DNA from: Intestinibacter bartlettii | GTDB taxonomy: Bacteria > Bacillota > Clostridia > Peptostreptococcales > Peptostreptococcaceae | Assembly (NCBI RefSeq): GCF_018917435.1 | Contig: NZ_JAHLOQ010000001.1 | Span: 1 to 64,000 of the forward strand | DNA: 64,000 nt | Direction: 5' to 3' | In this document: piece by piece, positions 46,860 to 55,929 of the stretch | Position numbering within the stretch: the stretch's first letter is position 1 | How the letters are laid out: the number at the start of each line of letters is the position of its first letter | Position numbers and translations under genes: made by a program | Notes under the pieces: model-generated | What the model saw: the letters and a program-made list of their open reading frames with translations, nothing else | What the model was told of the DNA's origin: nothing | The model's database searches: none

Positions 46860-47777
46860 TTAAGTAAATAATAAATATACCAATATCGGTATTGTAAATA
46901 CACTAGCTAATGTTGTTATAAATATTGATTTTGATGCTAGATTAGTATTTCCTTCATATTGATTACAAAACATAACTGCTATTGAACCTACAGGCATTGC
47001 TATTAATATAACCAATACTCCTAACACTATTGTATCATCTATAAAAAATTTCAATACCCACCAGAATAAAATTGGCATTAAAATTTGTTTTATTAATGTA
47101 TATGGATATATTCTTATATCATTTATTACTTCTTTTGCTGGAATTTCTGCTAATGAAGATCCTATTAGCATCATTGCAAGCGGTGTTGTTGTAGATCCTA
47201 TTAAACTTGATGCTTGTCTTATTATCTGAGGCATTTGCCATTTTGTCAAGTAGATTATAACAGCTATTATTGAAAAGATAATTCCTGGATTTATAAGTTG
47301 TTTAAAATTAAAAGATAGTTTTTCTGAGCCTGATATTAAATAAATTCCATAACTATAACAAAATAGATTAAATACCATATTGCATATAGCTGCAAAAAAT
47401 AAAGCCTCTATTCCAAATATAGATTGTATTACAGGATATCCCATAAAGCCTATATTTGAAAAAATAGTCATAAACTGATATAAATTTCTATCTTCTTTTG
47501 GTACCTTTAAAAGTCTTGCCAATAAAATTCCCACAAAAGGTAGTAAAATATATATAACTATTGAAATTATAAATATCTCTATAACAGTTGTAAAATTTCC
47601 ACTTTTAGTCTCAGATACTGAAGCTAAAATAAGTGCCGGACATGTTATATTTAAAACTAATGAAGATAGTTTTTGATTTTGTTCTTTATCTAATATACCT
47701 ACTTTATTTGCTATATACCCAACTATTATAACTAAAAACAATATTATCATCTGATTTACTATAACTTCTATATGCAT
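46860..47777 (-). CDS. AEC-family transporter (auxin efflux carrier-like)
   Basis: The 305-residue membrane protein has about ten helices in two inverted halves: 'MIILFLVIIVGYIANKVGILD' at the start, 'LVLNITCPALILASV' and, in the second half, 'TTPLAMMLIGSSLAEIP' and 'MPVGSIAVMFCNQYEGNTNLASKSIFITTLASVFTIPIL'. AEC carriers export or import organic acids or amino acid-like anions; the substrate is not predictable here. A Shine-Dalgarno GGGGGATG precedes the ATG. It is probably a single-gene unit. Confidence 0.88.
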   Translation of the reverse strand: MHIEVIVNQMIILFLVIIVGYIANKVGILDKEQNQKLSSLVLNITCPALILASVSETKSGNFTTVIEIFIISIVIYILLPFVGILLARLLKVPKEDRNLYQFMTIFSNIGFMGYPVIQSIFGIEALFFAAICNMVFNLFCYSYGIYLISGSEKLSFNFKQLINPGIIFSIIAVIIYLTKWQMPQIIRQASSLIGSTTTPLAMMLIGSSLAEIPAKEVINDIRIYPYTLIKQILMPILFWWVLKFFIDDTIVLGVLVILIAMPVGSIAVMFCNQYEGNTNLASKSIFITTLASVFTIPILVYLLFT

Positions 47778-47825
47778 AACTTACATCCCCCTGATATTAA
47801 TATAATAATATATTATATTATAATT

Positions 47826-47860
47826 AAAAAACTTGAAGCAGTAAAACTACTCCAAGCTTT
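47826..47860 (-). terminator. Intrinsic terminator after the CaCA antiporter
   Basis: On the minus strand CTTGGAGTAGT pairs with ACTGCTTCAAG (wobbles allowed) over TTTT and ends in TTTTTT, just after the stop. Confidence 0.78.
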
Positions 47861-47863
47861 TAT

Positions 47864-48811
47864 CTATCTCATTATAATATAAATTAAATAAATTACATAA
47901 AGTAAAAATAAAACTGTACCTTCTGCTCTATTAATAGATCTTTTAGTAATGGCAAATATATAAGTTAAAATTGTTGCAAGTATCATTATAAGCATATCAT
48001 AAAATACTTCTGGGTGGACTACTATACTATGTATTGATGAAGATAGTCCTAAAACCAATAATAAGTTAAATATATTTGAGCCGACAGCATTTCCTATGGC
48101 TATATCACTTTCACCTTTTCTAGCAGCTACTATACTTGTGACAAGCTCTGGTAGGGATGTACCGATAGATACTATCGTTAGTCCGACTAAATTTTGACTC
48201 ATACCCCAAGCTAATGCTATATTACTTGCTGAATTTACTACTAATTGACCGCCTATAATTATCCCTGCTATCCCAATAATAGTATATATGATACTTTTTG
48301 AAAGAGGTATTTCTTCTATTTCTTCCTCCTCAACACTATCTTTTGATGTAAGAGCCATTTCAATTAAGTAGTACATAAATATTGCAAATAGAGATAATAG
48401 TATATATCCATCTGCTCTAGATAGCATGTTTTCTGATGCATTTTGAAATCTTGTATCATGTGAAATTACTGAAAATACAAAACTTGCTAAAATTACAAAA
48501 GGAAATTCCTTTATGATTGTACTTTTTTGTACTTTAATAGGTTTTATCATTGAAGTTAGACCTATTACAACTAAAAAATTAAATATATTAGAACCAACTA
48601 CATTTGCTATTGCCATATCATTTTGTCCTTTTAATGCTGCTGTCACACTTACTGCAGCTTCTGGAGCACTTGTACCAAACGCAACTATTGTAAGTCCTAT
48701 TATTAAAGGAGGTATGCTAAATTTTTTAGCTATCGATGATGCACCAGATACGAAACCATCTGCTCCTTTAACCAAAAATACAAATCCTATTAATAATAAA
48801 ATATAATTCAT
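47864..48811 (-). CDS. Calcium/sodium antiporter (CaCA, YrbG-like)
   Basis: The 315-residue membrane protein has ten helices with both alpha-repeats: 'VAFGTSAPEAAVSVTAALKGQNDMAIANVVGSNIFN' near residue 45 and 'VSIGTSLPELVTSIVAARKGESDIAIGNAVGSNIFN' near 215, carrying the cation-binding Glu and Ser residues. It exchanges Ca2+ for Na+ or H+. ATG 48811 is chosen. Its only good Shine-Dalgarno (AAGGGAG, 48850-48844) is 32 bases upstream, with a perfect palindrome between. It follows dinG by 57 bases on the same strand, so they may be co-transcribed. Confidence 0.9.
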   Translation of the reverse strand: MNYILLLIGFVFLVKGADGFVSGASSIAKKFSIPPLIIGLTIVAFGTSAPEAAVSVTAALKGQNDMAIANVVGSNIFNFLVVIGLTSMIKPIKVQKSTIIKEFPFVILASFVFSVISHDTRFQNASENMLSRADGYILLSLFAIFMYYLIEMALTSKDSVEEEEIEEIPLSKSIIYTIIGIAGIIIGGQLVVNSASNIALAWGMSQNLVGLTIVSIGTSLPELVTSIVAARKGESDIAIGNAVGSNIFNLLLVLGLSSSIHSIVVHPEVFYDMLIMILATILTYIFAITKRSINRAEGTVLFLLYVIYLIYIIMR

Positions 48812-48818
48812 AATCTTC

Positions 48819-48840
48819 AACTCAAAAAATTTTTTGAGTT
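48819..48840. promoter_or_regulatory. Perfect palindrome between Shine-Dalgarno and start codon of the CaCA gene
   Basis: AACTCAAAAAATTTTTTGAG-TT is an unbroken 22-base inverted repeat. It lies between AAGGGAG (48844-48850) and the ATG at 48811. If the palindrome folds, the Shine-Dalgarno to ATG distance shortens from 32 to 10 bases. It lacks a following T run, so it is not a normal terminator for dinG. Confidence 0.65.
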
Positions 48841-48867
48841 ATTCTCCCTTCTTTAAAATATGTCATT

Positions 48868-51800
48868 TTAATCTTTAGATATTTTTTCAATTTCTACAAT
48901 ATATTTTACATTATAGTATTCAACTAATAATTTATTTTGCTTTTTTTCATAGTATTTTACTGTTGCTTTTATTGAACGCTGTCTTATTTCATCGTTTATA
49001 TAATCCACTAAATCCAGTTTATTTTGTTTTTTATATTTATTTTGTAGTATATCGATGATAAGTCCTGTGATTACTTCTCTTCTACTTTTTTTCAAATGAT
49101 AATATATATATTTATGTATATTATCGCTATTTGCATCTTTTATAATACATCCATGAAGATTTTCTTCTAATTTTTTATTGCTATAAGTATTATTTCCCAT
49201 ATTAAATAATACAAATATACCATAATCATACTTACTTCTAAGAAGTCTCCCTAATGCTTGTTTGACTTTTATGACCATTTGAGGATAATTCACATCAAAA
49301 TATGTCTTATTAAACTTAGTCATTATACTAAAATAAAGTGGATCAGTTGGTTTTAGATTTGGCAGCTTATCTAATGTTACACATATAAGACCATCACCAG
49401 GTATATCTACACCTTCAAAACAACCTTTTGAGCCTAATACTATGCTTTTATCTTCTGCATTTTTTAAATATTTAATTCCTTTTTTATTCATATACACATG
49501 TATATCTGTTTCACTTAAATTATTTTCAAGCATATTATATGTATCTTCTAGCCTTTTTTTACTATTAAACAAAGATAATACATTAGAACCACTTATCTCT
49601 ACATATTTTTGTATATTAGAAGCCATATTTGGTACAAAGTCTTCACCTTTATATCCTCCTATATCTGTAGTTCTTATAACTTCTACTCTATTTTTGTAGT
49701 TATAAATAGGTTCTATTATTTTTTTAGTATTATTTACTTTATTTATACCTAATGTATTTGTAAAATAATCCATATTATTATCTACACTAAGTGTTGCAGA
49801 TACAAAAATTCCACAATTTAATGTTGATAATATATTTTCTCTAAATAAGTCTGCTAAATTAAGAGGAACTACCTTTAAAATAAAATTGTTAAACTTACTA
49901 GAAATTGTAACTATTCTAGCTACTAAATCATCTTGTTCATCTTCTAAAAATTTACCTATTGTAACTGAAATATCTTCTAGGTCTTTTATCTTTGATTTGC
50001 CGTATTTATAAATATCACTTTCTTTATCTAACAAATCATCATCCATATTTCTATCAAATAATACTAATATCTTTTTTATATTAGATAGTATATTTTCAAA
50101 ACTCGATTTTATAATTTGTGAATAAGGTTTATATGTCATGTTGATATATTCATCATTTTTATATAAAGTACCTACCTTATCATCTTGTTGTAGATTTATC
50201 TCCCAATTTAAATCGTAATTAGTAAGTGAAGAATATCCTTGATATAATCCAAAATCAAGAATTTCGTTCATCTTTTCAAAAATAAAATTAATATTATGGC
50301 TTATTTTTTGTTTTATATTTCTATCTAATTTTATTTCCGAATAAAATCTATCTATCGGTTTTACTTTTCTCTTTTGTTTATCTTTTATATCTTTATAGTA
50401 TTTAGAAGTCCCTGAAAATTCACTAGGATAAATTTCTTTTAAAAAATATCTAACGCTATTATATTCTATCTCTTCTGAGAAAAAATCATATCCTTTTTCA
50501 ACTAAGTTATGGGCCTCATCGACAATGATATTTTCCATAGGCTTTTCATCCATATATGGCCATCTCGCTAAAAGAGAGTGATTAACTACTGTAATGTCTT
50601 CATCTTTTAATTCTTCTACTCTTTTTTTATAAAGACAATTTTCATAACATTTTTTAGGCTTACATAAATCCACATCACAAATTATTCTATTTATATGACC
50701 TTGTAATTCTTTAAAATTTTCTAAAAGCCAGTAACTTATCTCTTCTATATCTCCATATTTTCCATCTTTAATTAAGTTTTCAATAATTATTATTGAAAGT
50801 ATATCTGTATAAGTTGGATTTTCTGAATCATAATCTTTTTTATACTCATAAAATTTGCTTTTACAAATATAATTATTTTTTCCTTTTATATAACCGTAGC
50901 TAACTTTACCTGAAAGTCCTAATGAGTTTATTACATTTGGTAAATCCTTATCTATTAATTGTACTTGTAATTCTTTTGTTGCAGTTGAAACTATTATTCT
51001 CTTTTTTTTATATCTAGCTTCTAAAACTGCTGGAAGTAGATACCCTACACTTTTTCCGATTCCTGTAGGGGCTTCTATACATGCTATATTATTTACATTT
51101 TTATTAAACGTCTCTCTTATTAACTTTGTCAAATCATACTGACCTTGTCTAAATTCATATATAAATCCTTTTTTGCTGTTCCAAATATCGCCTTGTTTTA
51201 GTAATTCTTCATAATTTGATTTATAGTCTCCAAGCAACTTAAATATCTCTTCTTCTTTTAAGTCGTTTTTTTTACTACTTATCTTGTCATTTTCTTTTTC
51301 ATAGACTGTATTTGTTTTTTCTTTTAAATCATAATTTGCATTATTTATAAAATCTGACCATTGCCAATTTTCTAGAGAATATTTATTTAAGAGTGAATCT
51401 ATCTCAAAAGTAAGGGGATATAGTGTAAGTTTTTCTTCTTTTTCTAGTCTATCTTTAAATCTTAAAATTAGAGCATTTACAACGTCTATTGTATCTTTAA
51501 TGTCAGATAATGCTCTGTGTTTTTCATCTTGTTTATTCTTAGTAATCTTCTTTTTTAAATAATCTAGATTAAATTCTTTATGAAATGGCTCTAAAACCCC
51601 AGCTAACTCCATAGAATCTATAAATTTGTTATTTACTTGACCTATATAATAATTTATAAAACTTTCTTCAAACTTTTTATTGTGGCATATTATAATTTTA
51701 TCTTCTAAAAAATCTAAAAAATCTTTTTTTATTTGATTTATCGTTGGCGCCTTGTCCAAATCTTCTTGATTAAGATTTTTGCAAAGAGAAAAAATTTCAT

Positions 51801-51966
51801 ATGGAACTTTTTTATTATTTTTTATAAGAGTTTCAAAAGTAGATATGTTGTTATTTTTATCTATTTTTACTGCGCCAATTTCTAGTATTTCACTGTTTAT
51901 TGGATTTAAACCACTTGTTTCTATATCTAAAAATACTACATCATTTATAATACTTATAATATCCAT
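48868..51966 (-). CDS. dinG: DinG-type helicase with N-terminal DEDD exonuclease
   Basis: The 1032-residue protein has a DnaQ-like 3'-5' exonuclease (residues 1-170: 'VFLDIETSGLNP' with Asp-x-Glu, later 'HRALSDIKDTIDV') joined to an XPD/DinG superfamily 2 helicase. The helicase shows Walker A 'EAPTGIGKSVGYLLP' near 300, 'DVDLCKPKKCYENC' Cys-rich region (possible 4Fe-4S cluster) near 440, 'IIVDEAHNLVEKG' (DEAH), and late 'GSKGCFEGVDIPGDGL' and 'QALGRLLRSKYDYGIF'. It is typical of Gram-positive DinG in repair. AAGGAG precedes the ATG. Confidence 0.93.
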   Translation of the reverse strand: MDIISIINDVVFLDIETSGLNPINSEILEIGAVKIDKNNNISTFETLIKNNKKVPYEIFSLCKNLNQEDLDKAPTINQIKKDFLDFLEDKIIICHNKKFEESFINYYIGQVNNKFIDSMELAGVLEPFHKEFNLDYLKKKITKNKQDEKHRALSDIKDTIDVVNALILRFKDRLEKEEKLTLYPLTFEIDSLLNKYSLENWQWSDFINNANYDLKEKTNTVYEKENDKISSKKNDLKEEEIFKLLGDYKSNYEELLKQGDIWNSKKGFIYEFRQGQYDLTKLIRETFNKNVNNIACIEAPTGIGKSVGYLLPAVLEARYKKKRIIVSTATKELQVQLIDKDLPNVINSLGLSGKVSYGYIKGKNNYICKSKFYEYKKDYDSENPTYTDILSIIIIENLIKDGKYGDIEEISYWLLENFKELQGHINRIICDVDLCKPKKCYENCLYKKRVEELKDEDITVVNHSLLARWPYMDEKPMENIIVDEAHNLVEKGYDFFSEEIEYNSVRYFLKEIYPSEFSGTSKYYKDIKDKQKRKVKPIDRFYSEIKLDRNIKQKISHNINFIFEKMNEILDFGLYQGYSSLTNYDLNWEINLQQDDKVGTLYKNDEYINMTYKPYSQIIKSSFENILSNIKKILVLFDRNMDDDLLDKESDIYKYGKSKIKDLEDISVTIGKFLEDEQDDLVARIVTISSKFNNFILKVVPLNLADLFRENILSTLNCGIFVSATLSVDNNMDYFTNTLGINKVNNTKKIIEPIYNYKNRVEVIRTTDIGGYKGEDFVPNMASNIQKYVEISGSNVLSLFNSKKRLEDTYNMLENNLSETDIHVYMNKKGIKYLKNAEDKSIVLGSKGCFEGVDIPGDGLICVTLDKLPNLKPTDPLYFSIMTKFNKTYFDVNYPQMVIKVKQALGRLLRSKYDYGIFVLFNMGNNTYSNKKLEENLHGCIIKDANSDNIHKYIYYHLKKSRREVITGLIIDILQNKYKKQNKLDLVDYINDEIRQRSIKATVKYYEKKQNKLLVEYYNVKYIVEIEKISKD

Positions 51967-52291
51967 AACTTCTCCTTTCTAAATCTTAATATCTATAATT
52001 CTACAAGTTATACTTTACTACATTATTTTATATATTTAAATAAATTTTTTATGATAGATAAAATTTGATGCCAATTTAAAATTATCAATACCTTACTTCA
52101 AATTCATTTGCTTAATTTTAAAATGTTAAATACTTTACACAAATGTTAAAAATTTGTATTTTTGTTACTTTGTAATATCTATATTTCATATTATCTTTAA
52201 TAAATAGAGTAGTTAATATATTACATGAATATTTTTTACTAATTCTAAGAAAATATTAATAATTTAAATTAAATTGTAAGGAGGATTTCCA
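51967..52291. other. Divergent intergenic region between dinG and pdaA
   Basis: About 325 bases of AT-rich DNA holding both promoters. A weak sigma-A-like TTTACA-17-TATTTT on the plus strand lies about 130-160 bases before pdaA, but I am not sure of it. No ORF or conserved RNA is visible. Confidence 0.4.
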
Positions 52292-53119
52292 GTGAAAAAA
52301 AACAATGTTGGAAATTATTTTATTATAGGATTTTTTGCACTTCTTCTTGGAATTATCGCTATAACAAACTCCAATTTATTTAATAAATCTAAAACCCAAA
52401 TTTTAGATACAGAGTTAAATACGACTGAATATAATTGGTACTTTAATCCAAGAGAAGATCACAAACAACCAGACCCTATAAAAGAAGCCGAATTTTTCAG
52501 AGACTACAATACTTATTATGTAGGAGACCCAAATGAAAAAGTTATATATCTGACATTTGATGCAGGATATGAAAATGGATATACTAACCTTCTTTTAGAT
52601 ACTCTAAAAAAACACAACGCTCCTGCAAACTTCTTTGTCGTTGAAAGCTATATAAAAAATAATCAAGATTTAGTAAAAAGAATGGTAGATGAAGGTCATT
52701 TAGTCTGCAATCACTCAAAAAGTCATGTTTCTATGGCTAGTATTGATGATTTAGATAGATTCAAAAAAGAGATACTTTCTGTAGAAGAAGCATATAAAGA
52801 AGTTACCGGCAAAGAAATGCCTAAATATTTTAGACCACCAATGGGTAAATTTAGTGAAAGATCTCTAAAATATACACAAGACTTAGGATATTCAACTATA
52901 TTCTGGAGTTTTGCATATGTAGATTGGTATGATTCTAATCAACCTAGCCATGAAGAAGCAAAAAAGAAAATTTACTCTAGAACCCACCCAGGGGCTATTG
53001 TACTTCTTCATTCTAATTCCCAAACTAATGCAGAAATACTAGACGAAGTTTTAACTCATTGGGAACAAGAAGGATACACTATAAAAAGCTTAGATTATTT
53101 AACTAATAAAAAGAGTTAA
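52292..53119 (+). CDS. pdaA: PdaA-type delta-lactam-biosynthetic de-N-acetylase
   Basis: The 275-residue NodB-family enzyme has an N-terminal membrane helix (residues 8-28), 'YLTFDAGYENGYTNLL' (the PdaA form of motif 1, D-A-G rather than D-D-G), 'LVCNHSKSHVSM' (metal His pair), 'YFRPPMGKFSERSL', 'IFWSFAYVDW' and 'AIVLLHSNS'. In spore formers PdaA deacetylates muramic acid in cortex peptidoglycan on the way to muramic-delta-lactam, which marks the cortex for germination enzymes. The start is GTG 52292 with AAGGAGG upstream. A terminator follows. Confidence 0.92.
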   Translation: MKKNNVGNYFIIGFFALLLGIIAITNSNLFNKSKTQILDTELNTTEYNWYFNPREDHKQPDPIKEAEFFRDYNTYYVGDPNEKVIYLTFDAGYENGYTNLLLDTLKKHNAPANFFVVESYIKNNQDLVKRMVDEGHLVCNHSKSHVSMASIDDLDRFKKEILSVEEAYKEVTGKEMPKYFRPPMGKFSERSLKYTQDLGYSTIFWSFAYVDWYDSNQPSHEEAKKKIYSRTHPGAIVLLHSNSQTNAEILDEVLTHWEQEGYTIKSLDYLTNKKS

Positions 53120-53186
53120 TCATTTTTTATTCTAAGTTTTATATAACACACCTTCTCAATACTTGCCCTATCTAGAATAAATTTAA

Positions 53187-53224
53187 CAAAAAACTTGAGG
53201 AGTTTAAACCCCTCAAGTTTTTTT
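53187..53224. terminator. Bidirectional intrinsic terminator
   Basis: AAAAAACTTGAGG and CCTCAAGTTTTTT pair across a 10-base loop; it overlaps the 3' end of the converging hypothetical gene. Confidence 0.88.
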
Positions 53225-53681
53225 AAGCATCTAAAAATATCTTCTTTCCATTATATTTACAAGTCCAAAATGGCTTATAAATACTAACTATCTCGTCTAA
53301 AACTAATTTTTCATTTTCATATCTTTTACAATATTTTTCTAATTGACCTTTCAGTTTATTTCTTAAAATATACTCACTTATCTTAGATTTTTGAATACAA
53401 TCCCTAGCAATATACTTTTTAACTGTGATAGGCATTTCATCTATAAATTTGATATGTCCTGTATAAGTATTTAAAACAACTATTCTATAATCATTTCTTA
53501 AAAATCCATTTTCATAATTATTTATTTTATACTTTAAAATCTTATACTCTATATATTTTAAATTTATATCATTTATACTTTTATTAAATTGTATAACTTT
53601 ACTCAGAAGTGGAATTTTTTTTAGAAAGTTTTTTACTGCCTCTTTTTCATTTGTTTTAATTTCAATTAAATCAACCAACAT
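53223..53681 (-). CDS. Hypothetical protein
   Basis: I do not recognise this 152-residue basic, soluble protein. It has Lys/Tyr/Ile-rich helices, then 'RIVVLNTYTGHIKFIDEMPITVKKYIARDCIQKS' near residue 65 and ends '...YKPFWTCKYNGKKIFLDA', suggesting a small alpha/beta fold. ATG 53681 is chosen, 7 bases after a GGGGGG site. It is divergent from the PHP-like secreted gene. Confidence 0.65.
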   Translation of the reverse strand: MLVDLIEIKTNEKEAVKNFLKKIPLLSKVIQFNKSINDINLKYIEYKILKYKINNYENGFLRNDYRIVVLNTYTGHIKFIDEMPITVKKYIARDCIQKSKISEYILRNKLKGQLEKYCKRYENEKLVLDEIVSIYKPFWTCKYNGKKIFLDA

Positions 53682-53814
53682 AGCCAATCCCCCCGAATAT
53701 ATTTTTTGATTATTGAATTTATAAAGATTATATGAGCATACTAGTTTTAAAAGATTTTATATTTTTAATCACTATTACTTGTTATAAATATTTTATTGTT
53801 GAAAGGACGAAATT

Positions 53815-55101
53815 ATGAAATTTTATAGATTTTTAACTATATTTTTTATATTATTTGTACTTTTTATGTCTGCAGATTTAATTGAACTAAATAGTATATC
53901 AAAAGATAATACTCCTCCAGCAATTAAAATTATTACACCAACTAAATCTCAAGATTATATAATATCTCAACCAACTATAAAAGCCAGTTTTTATGACAAA
54001 AATGGTGTAGACTTGAGATCTGTAAAATTGTATGTAAATAATAAAGATGTTACAAATAAAGCACAAATAACTAAAAATAATATAGAGTATACTCCTGACA
54101 AGAAATTTAAAAGAGGTACCCAAATTATAAAGATATCTCTATGTGACAATGCTAAAAACAAAACAACAATAGAATGGTATTTTACTGTTGGAACACCAAT
54201 ATATAAAAATTTTATTGGTAATTTTATAGATACAGAAAATATTGATAAAATCTATAAAAACGATGAATTTTATAGATATAGTGATTATTGTATTTTATAT
54301 AATTCAAACTCTGTTTCTAAGAAAACTCTAACAGACTTTGAAAATAATATAAAAAACACTATGAAAAATAATTTTATATCATTTAATGCTTATAAATTTA
54401 ATGTAAACTCCTCAGAAGATGAGATTTCAATTTACAATAATGAATCAAAGGATAATGACAAAAATATTACAAAATTAAATACTGAAAAATTATATAAAAA
54501 GTTATTTTATAGTGGTGATTTTATATGTTCCTTTAATCCTAAATCAAATAACATAAATAGTTTTGATTATATGAAATTTTCTAATTATGGTGATTCTATT
54601 ATGTCATTAATAGATATAACAAATAAAGATTCAAGTTTAGATTCTCCATTTTACTTAGACATATATAATCAAGCACTAGATAATGGATGGCATATTTCAC
54701 CTATAAGCACTAAATTTATTACAAAAATACTCTCAACTGATTTAAATAAGGATAGCCTTTTAAATGGTTTAAAAAATAGGAGAACATATGTTACAAATAA
54801 TCCTAAGCTAAATTTAGAATTTACTATAAATAACTCTCATATGGGTTCTATTATAGCAAATCCATCGAAATTAAACTTTAATATAAGCGCTATCGACTCT
54901 CCTTATAAAAATAAAATAAAAAATATATATATAATAAGTAACAATAACGAAACAATAAAAAATATAAATTGTAATTCATATTTATCTAAATATGAATTTA
55001 CATTAAAAGAATTTGATAAATATTCTTATTATTATTTAGTAATAATACAGGAAAATAATTATATAACAATAAGTGCTCCAATCTGGATAGAAAGTAAGTA
55101 A
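53815..55101 (+). CDS. Secreted protein with Ig-like domain and degenerate CehA/PHP-type domain
   Basis: The 428-residue protein has a signal/anchor helix (residues 5-22) and an Ig-like beta domain (31-125, 'TPPAIKIITPTKSQDYIIS...GTQIIKISLCDNAKNKTTIEWYFTVG'). The region after it resembles the secreted PHP (CehA/McbA-type) metallohydrolases, best seen in 'DNGWHISPIS', 'LLNGLKNRRTYVTNNPKLNLEFTINNSHMGS' and the C-terminal beta sandwich. The His-rich metal motifs expected at the PHP start (HxH) and after 'NGW-SP' (DxH) are absent. I expect no hydrolase activity. The ATG follows AAAGGA. It is single-gene, followed by a terminator. Confidence 0.6.
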   Translation: MKFYRFLTIFFILFVLFMSADLIELNSISKDNTPPAIKIITPTKSQDYIISQPTIKASFYDKNGVDLRSVKLYVNNKDVTNKAQITKNNIEYTPDKKFKRGTQIIKISLCDNAKNKTTIEWYFTVGTPIYKNFIGNFIDTENIDKIYKNDEFYRYSDYCILYNSNSVSKKTLTDFENNIKNTMKNNFISFNAYKFNVNSSEDEISIYNNESKDNDKNITKLNTEKLYKKLFYSGDFICSFNPKSNNINSFDYMKFSNYGDSIMSLIDITNKDSSLDSPFYLDIYNQALDNGWHISPISTKFITKILSTDLNKDSLLNGLKNRRTYVTNNPKLNLEFTINNSHMGSIIANPSKLNFNISAIDSPYKNKIKNIYIISNNNETIKNINCNSYLSKYEFTLKEFDKYSYYYLVIIQENNYITISAPIWIESK

Positions 55102-55130
55102 AAATTAAAATGCTATCATGGATTAAATCT

Positions 55131-55176
55131 AAAAAAAGATGTTATTTAAAGTAATTTTAAATAGCATCTTTTTTTA
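55131..55176. terminator. Bidirectional intrinsic terminator
   Basis: AAAAAAGATG...TATTTAAA pairs with TTTAAATA...CATCTTTTTT around GTAATT, between two convergent genes. Confidence 0.78.
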
Positions 55177-55195
55177 ACTATATATTCTATAAATA

Positions 55196-55846
55196 TTATT
55201 TTACATCTAAAGTTCCATATCCATTTGAAACAGTTTTTCCTAATACATCTAATTCAATAGGGTTATTAAAAAGCGGACCATCTATAACAAATGTATGATA
55301 TTCGCCATTTTCTCCACATGCATCAGATCCAGTTTTCTTAATTTCTTCTACAAGAGGTTTATCTAGTACCTTTCCTAAGAAATCTTCACTCATATTTGCT
55401 AAATTTACTTTTTTGATTACTGCTTTAAATCCATTATCAATAAATTCATGTACGACCTCTTCTCTATTTGCTTGCCATAAAGGAAGCTCATAATCAAGCC
55501 CTGCATTAGTTGCTCTATCTATATCCCATTGTTTATGAAGTTCTATATCTATATCTCCATATACTACTGTAGTCGCTCCCATTTTTTTAGCTTCTATTAA
55601 TTTTTCTTCAAATTTTTCTTCATAGTCTTTCATTTCACATTCAACATATATTATTGGTATATTTAAGCTTTTACTAGCTTCATTTAATAGTCTCTTATTT
55701 ATTGAATGTGTCCAAGAATCTACTGAATCCTTTTTAATTGTTGTTATTAATGCCACTGGTGTCCATCCATCTTTTATTTTTCTATGCATTGCAAGCATAC
55801 AATCCTTTCCACCACTATATGACATTACAAATTTTTTACTGTCCAT
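55196..55846 (-). CDS. Dph6/YbdK-type ATP-pyrophosphatase (diphthine-ammonia ligase family)
   Basis: The 216-residue protein has the N-type ATP-binding loop 'VMSYSGGKDCMLAM' near residue 8, a HUP fold, and the Dph6-family motifs 'GATTVVYGDIDIELHKQW' near 90, 'ELPLWQANREEVVHEFIDNGFKAVI' and 'DACGENGEYHTFV'. Bacteria do not make diphthamide, so the true substrate is unknown (often annotated 'diphthine--ammonia ligase'). It is downstream of pyrG on the same strand, 83 bases apart. A Shine-Dalgarno GGGGTGAG precedes the ATG. Confidence 0.88.
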   Translation of the reverse strand: MDSKKFVMSYSGGKDCMLAMHRKIKDGWTPVALITTIKKDSVDSWTHSINKRLLNEASKSLNIPIIYVECEMKDYEEKFEEKLIEAKKMGATTVVYGDIDIELHKQWDIDRATNAGLDYELPLWQANREEVVHEFIDNGFKAVIKKVNLANMSEDFLGKVLDKPLVEEIKKTGSDACGENGEYHTFVIDGPLFNNPIELDVLGKTVSNGYGTLDVK

Positions 55847-55929
55847 TTTCTCACCCCATTTTGAATTTTATTTACAAACTATATTATAAACTTTATTATA
55901 ATAGATTAAAAATATTTTTATATTGTTTT

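Noticed and set aside
48819-48840. Terminator of dinG
   Set aside because: The palindrome is AT-rich, has no trailing T run, and sits between a ribosome site and a start codon.
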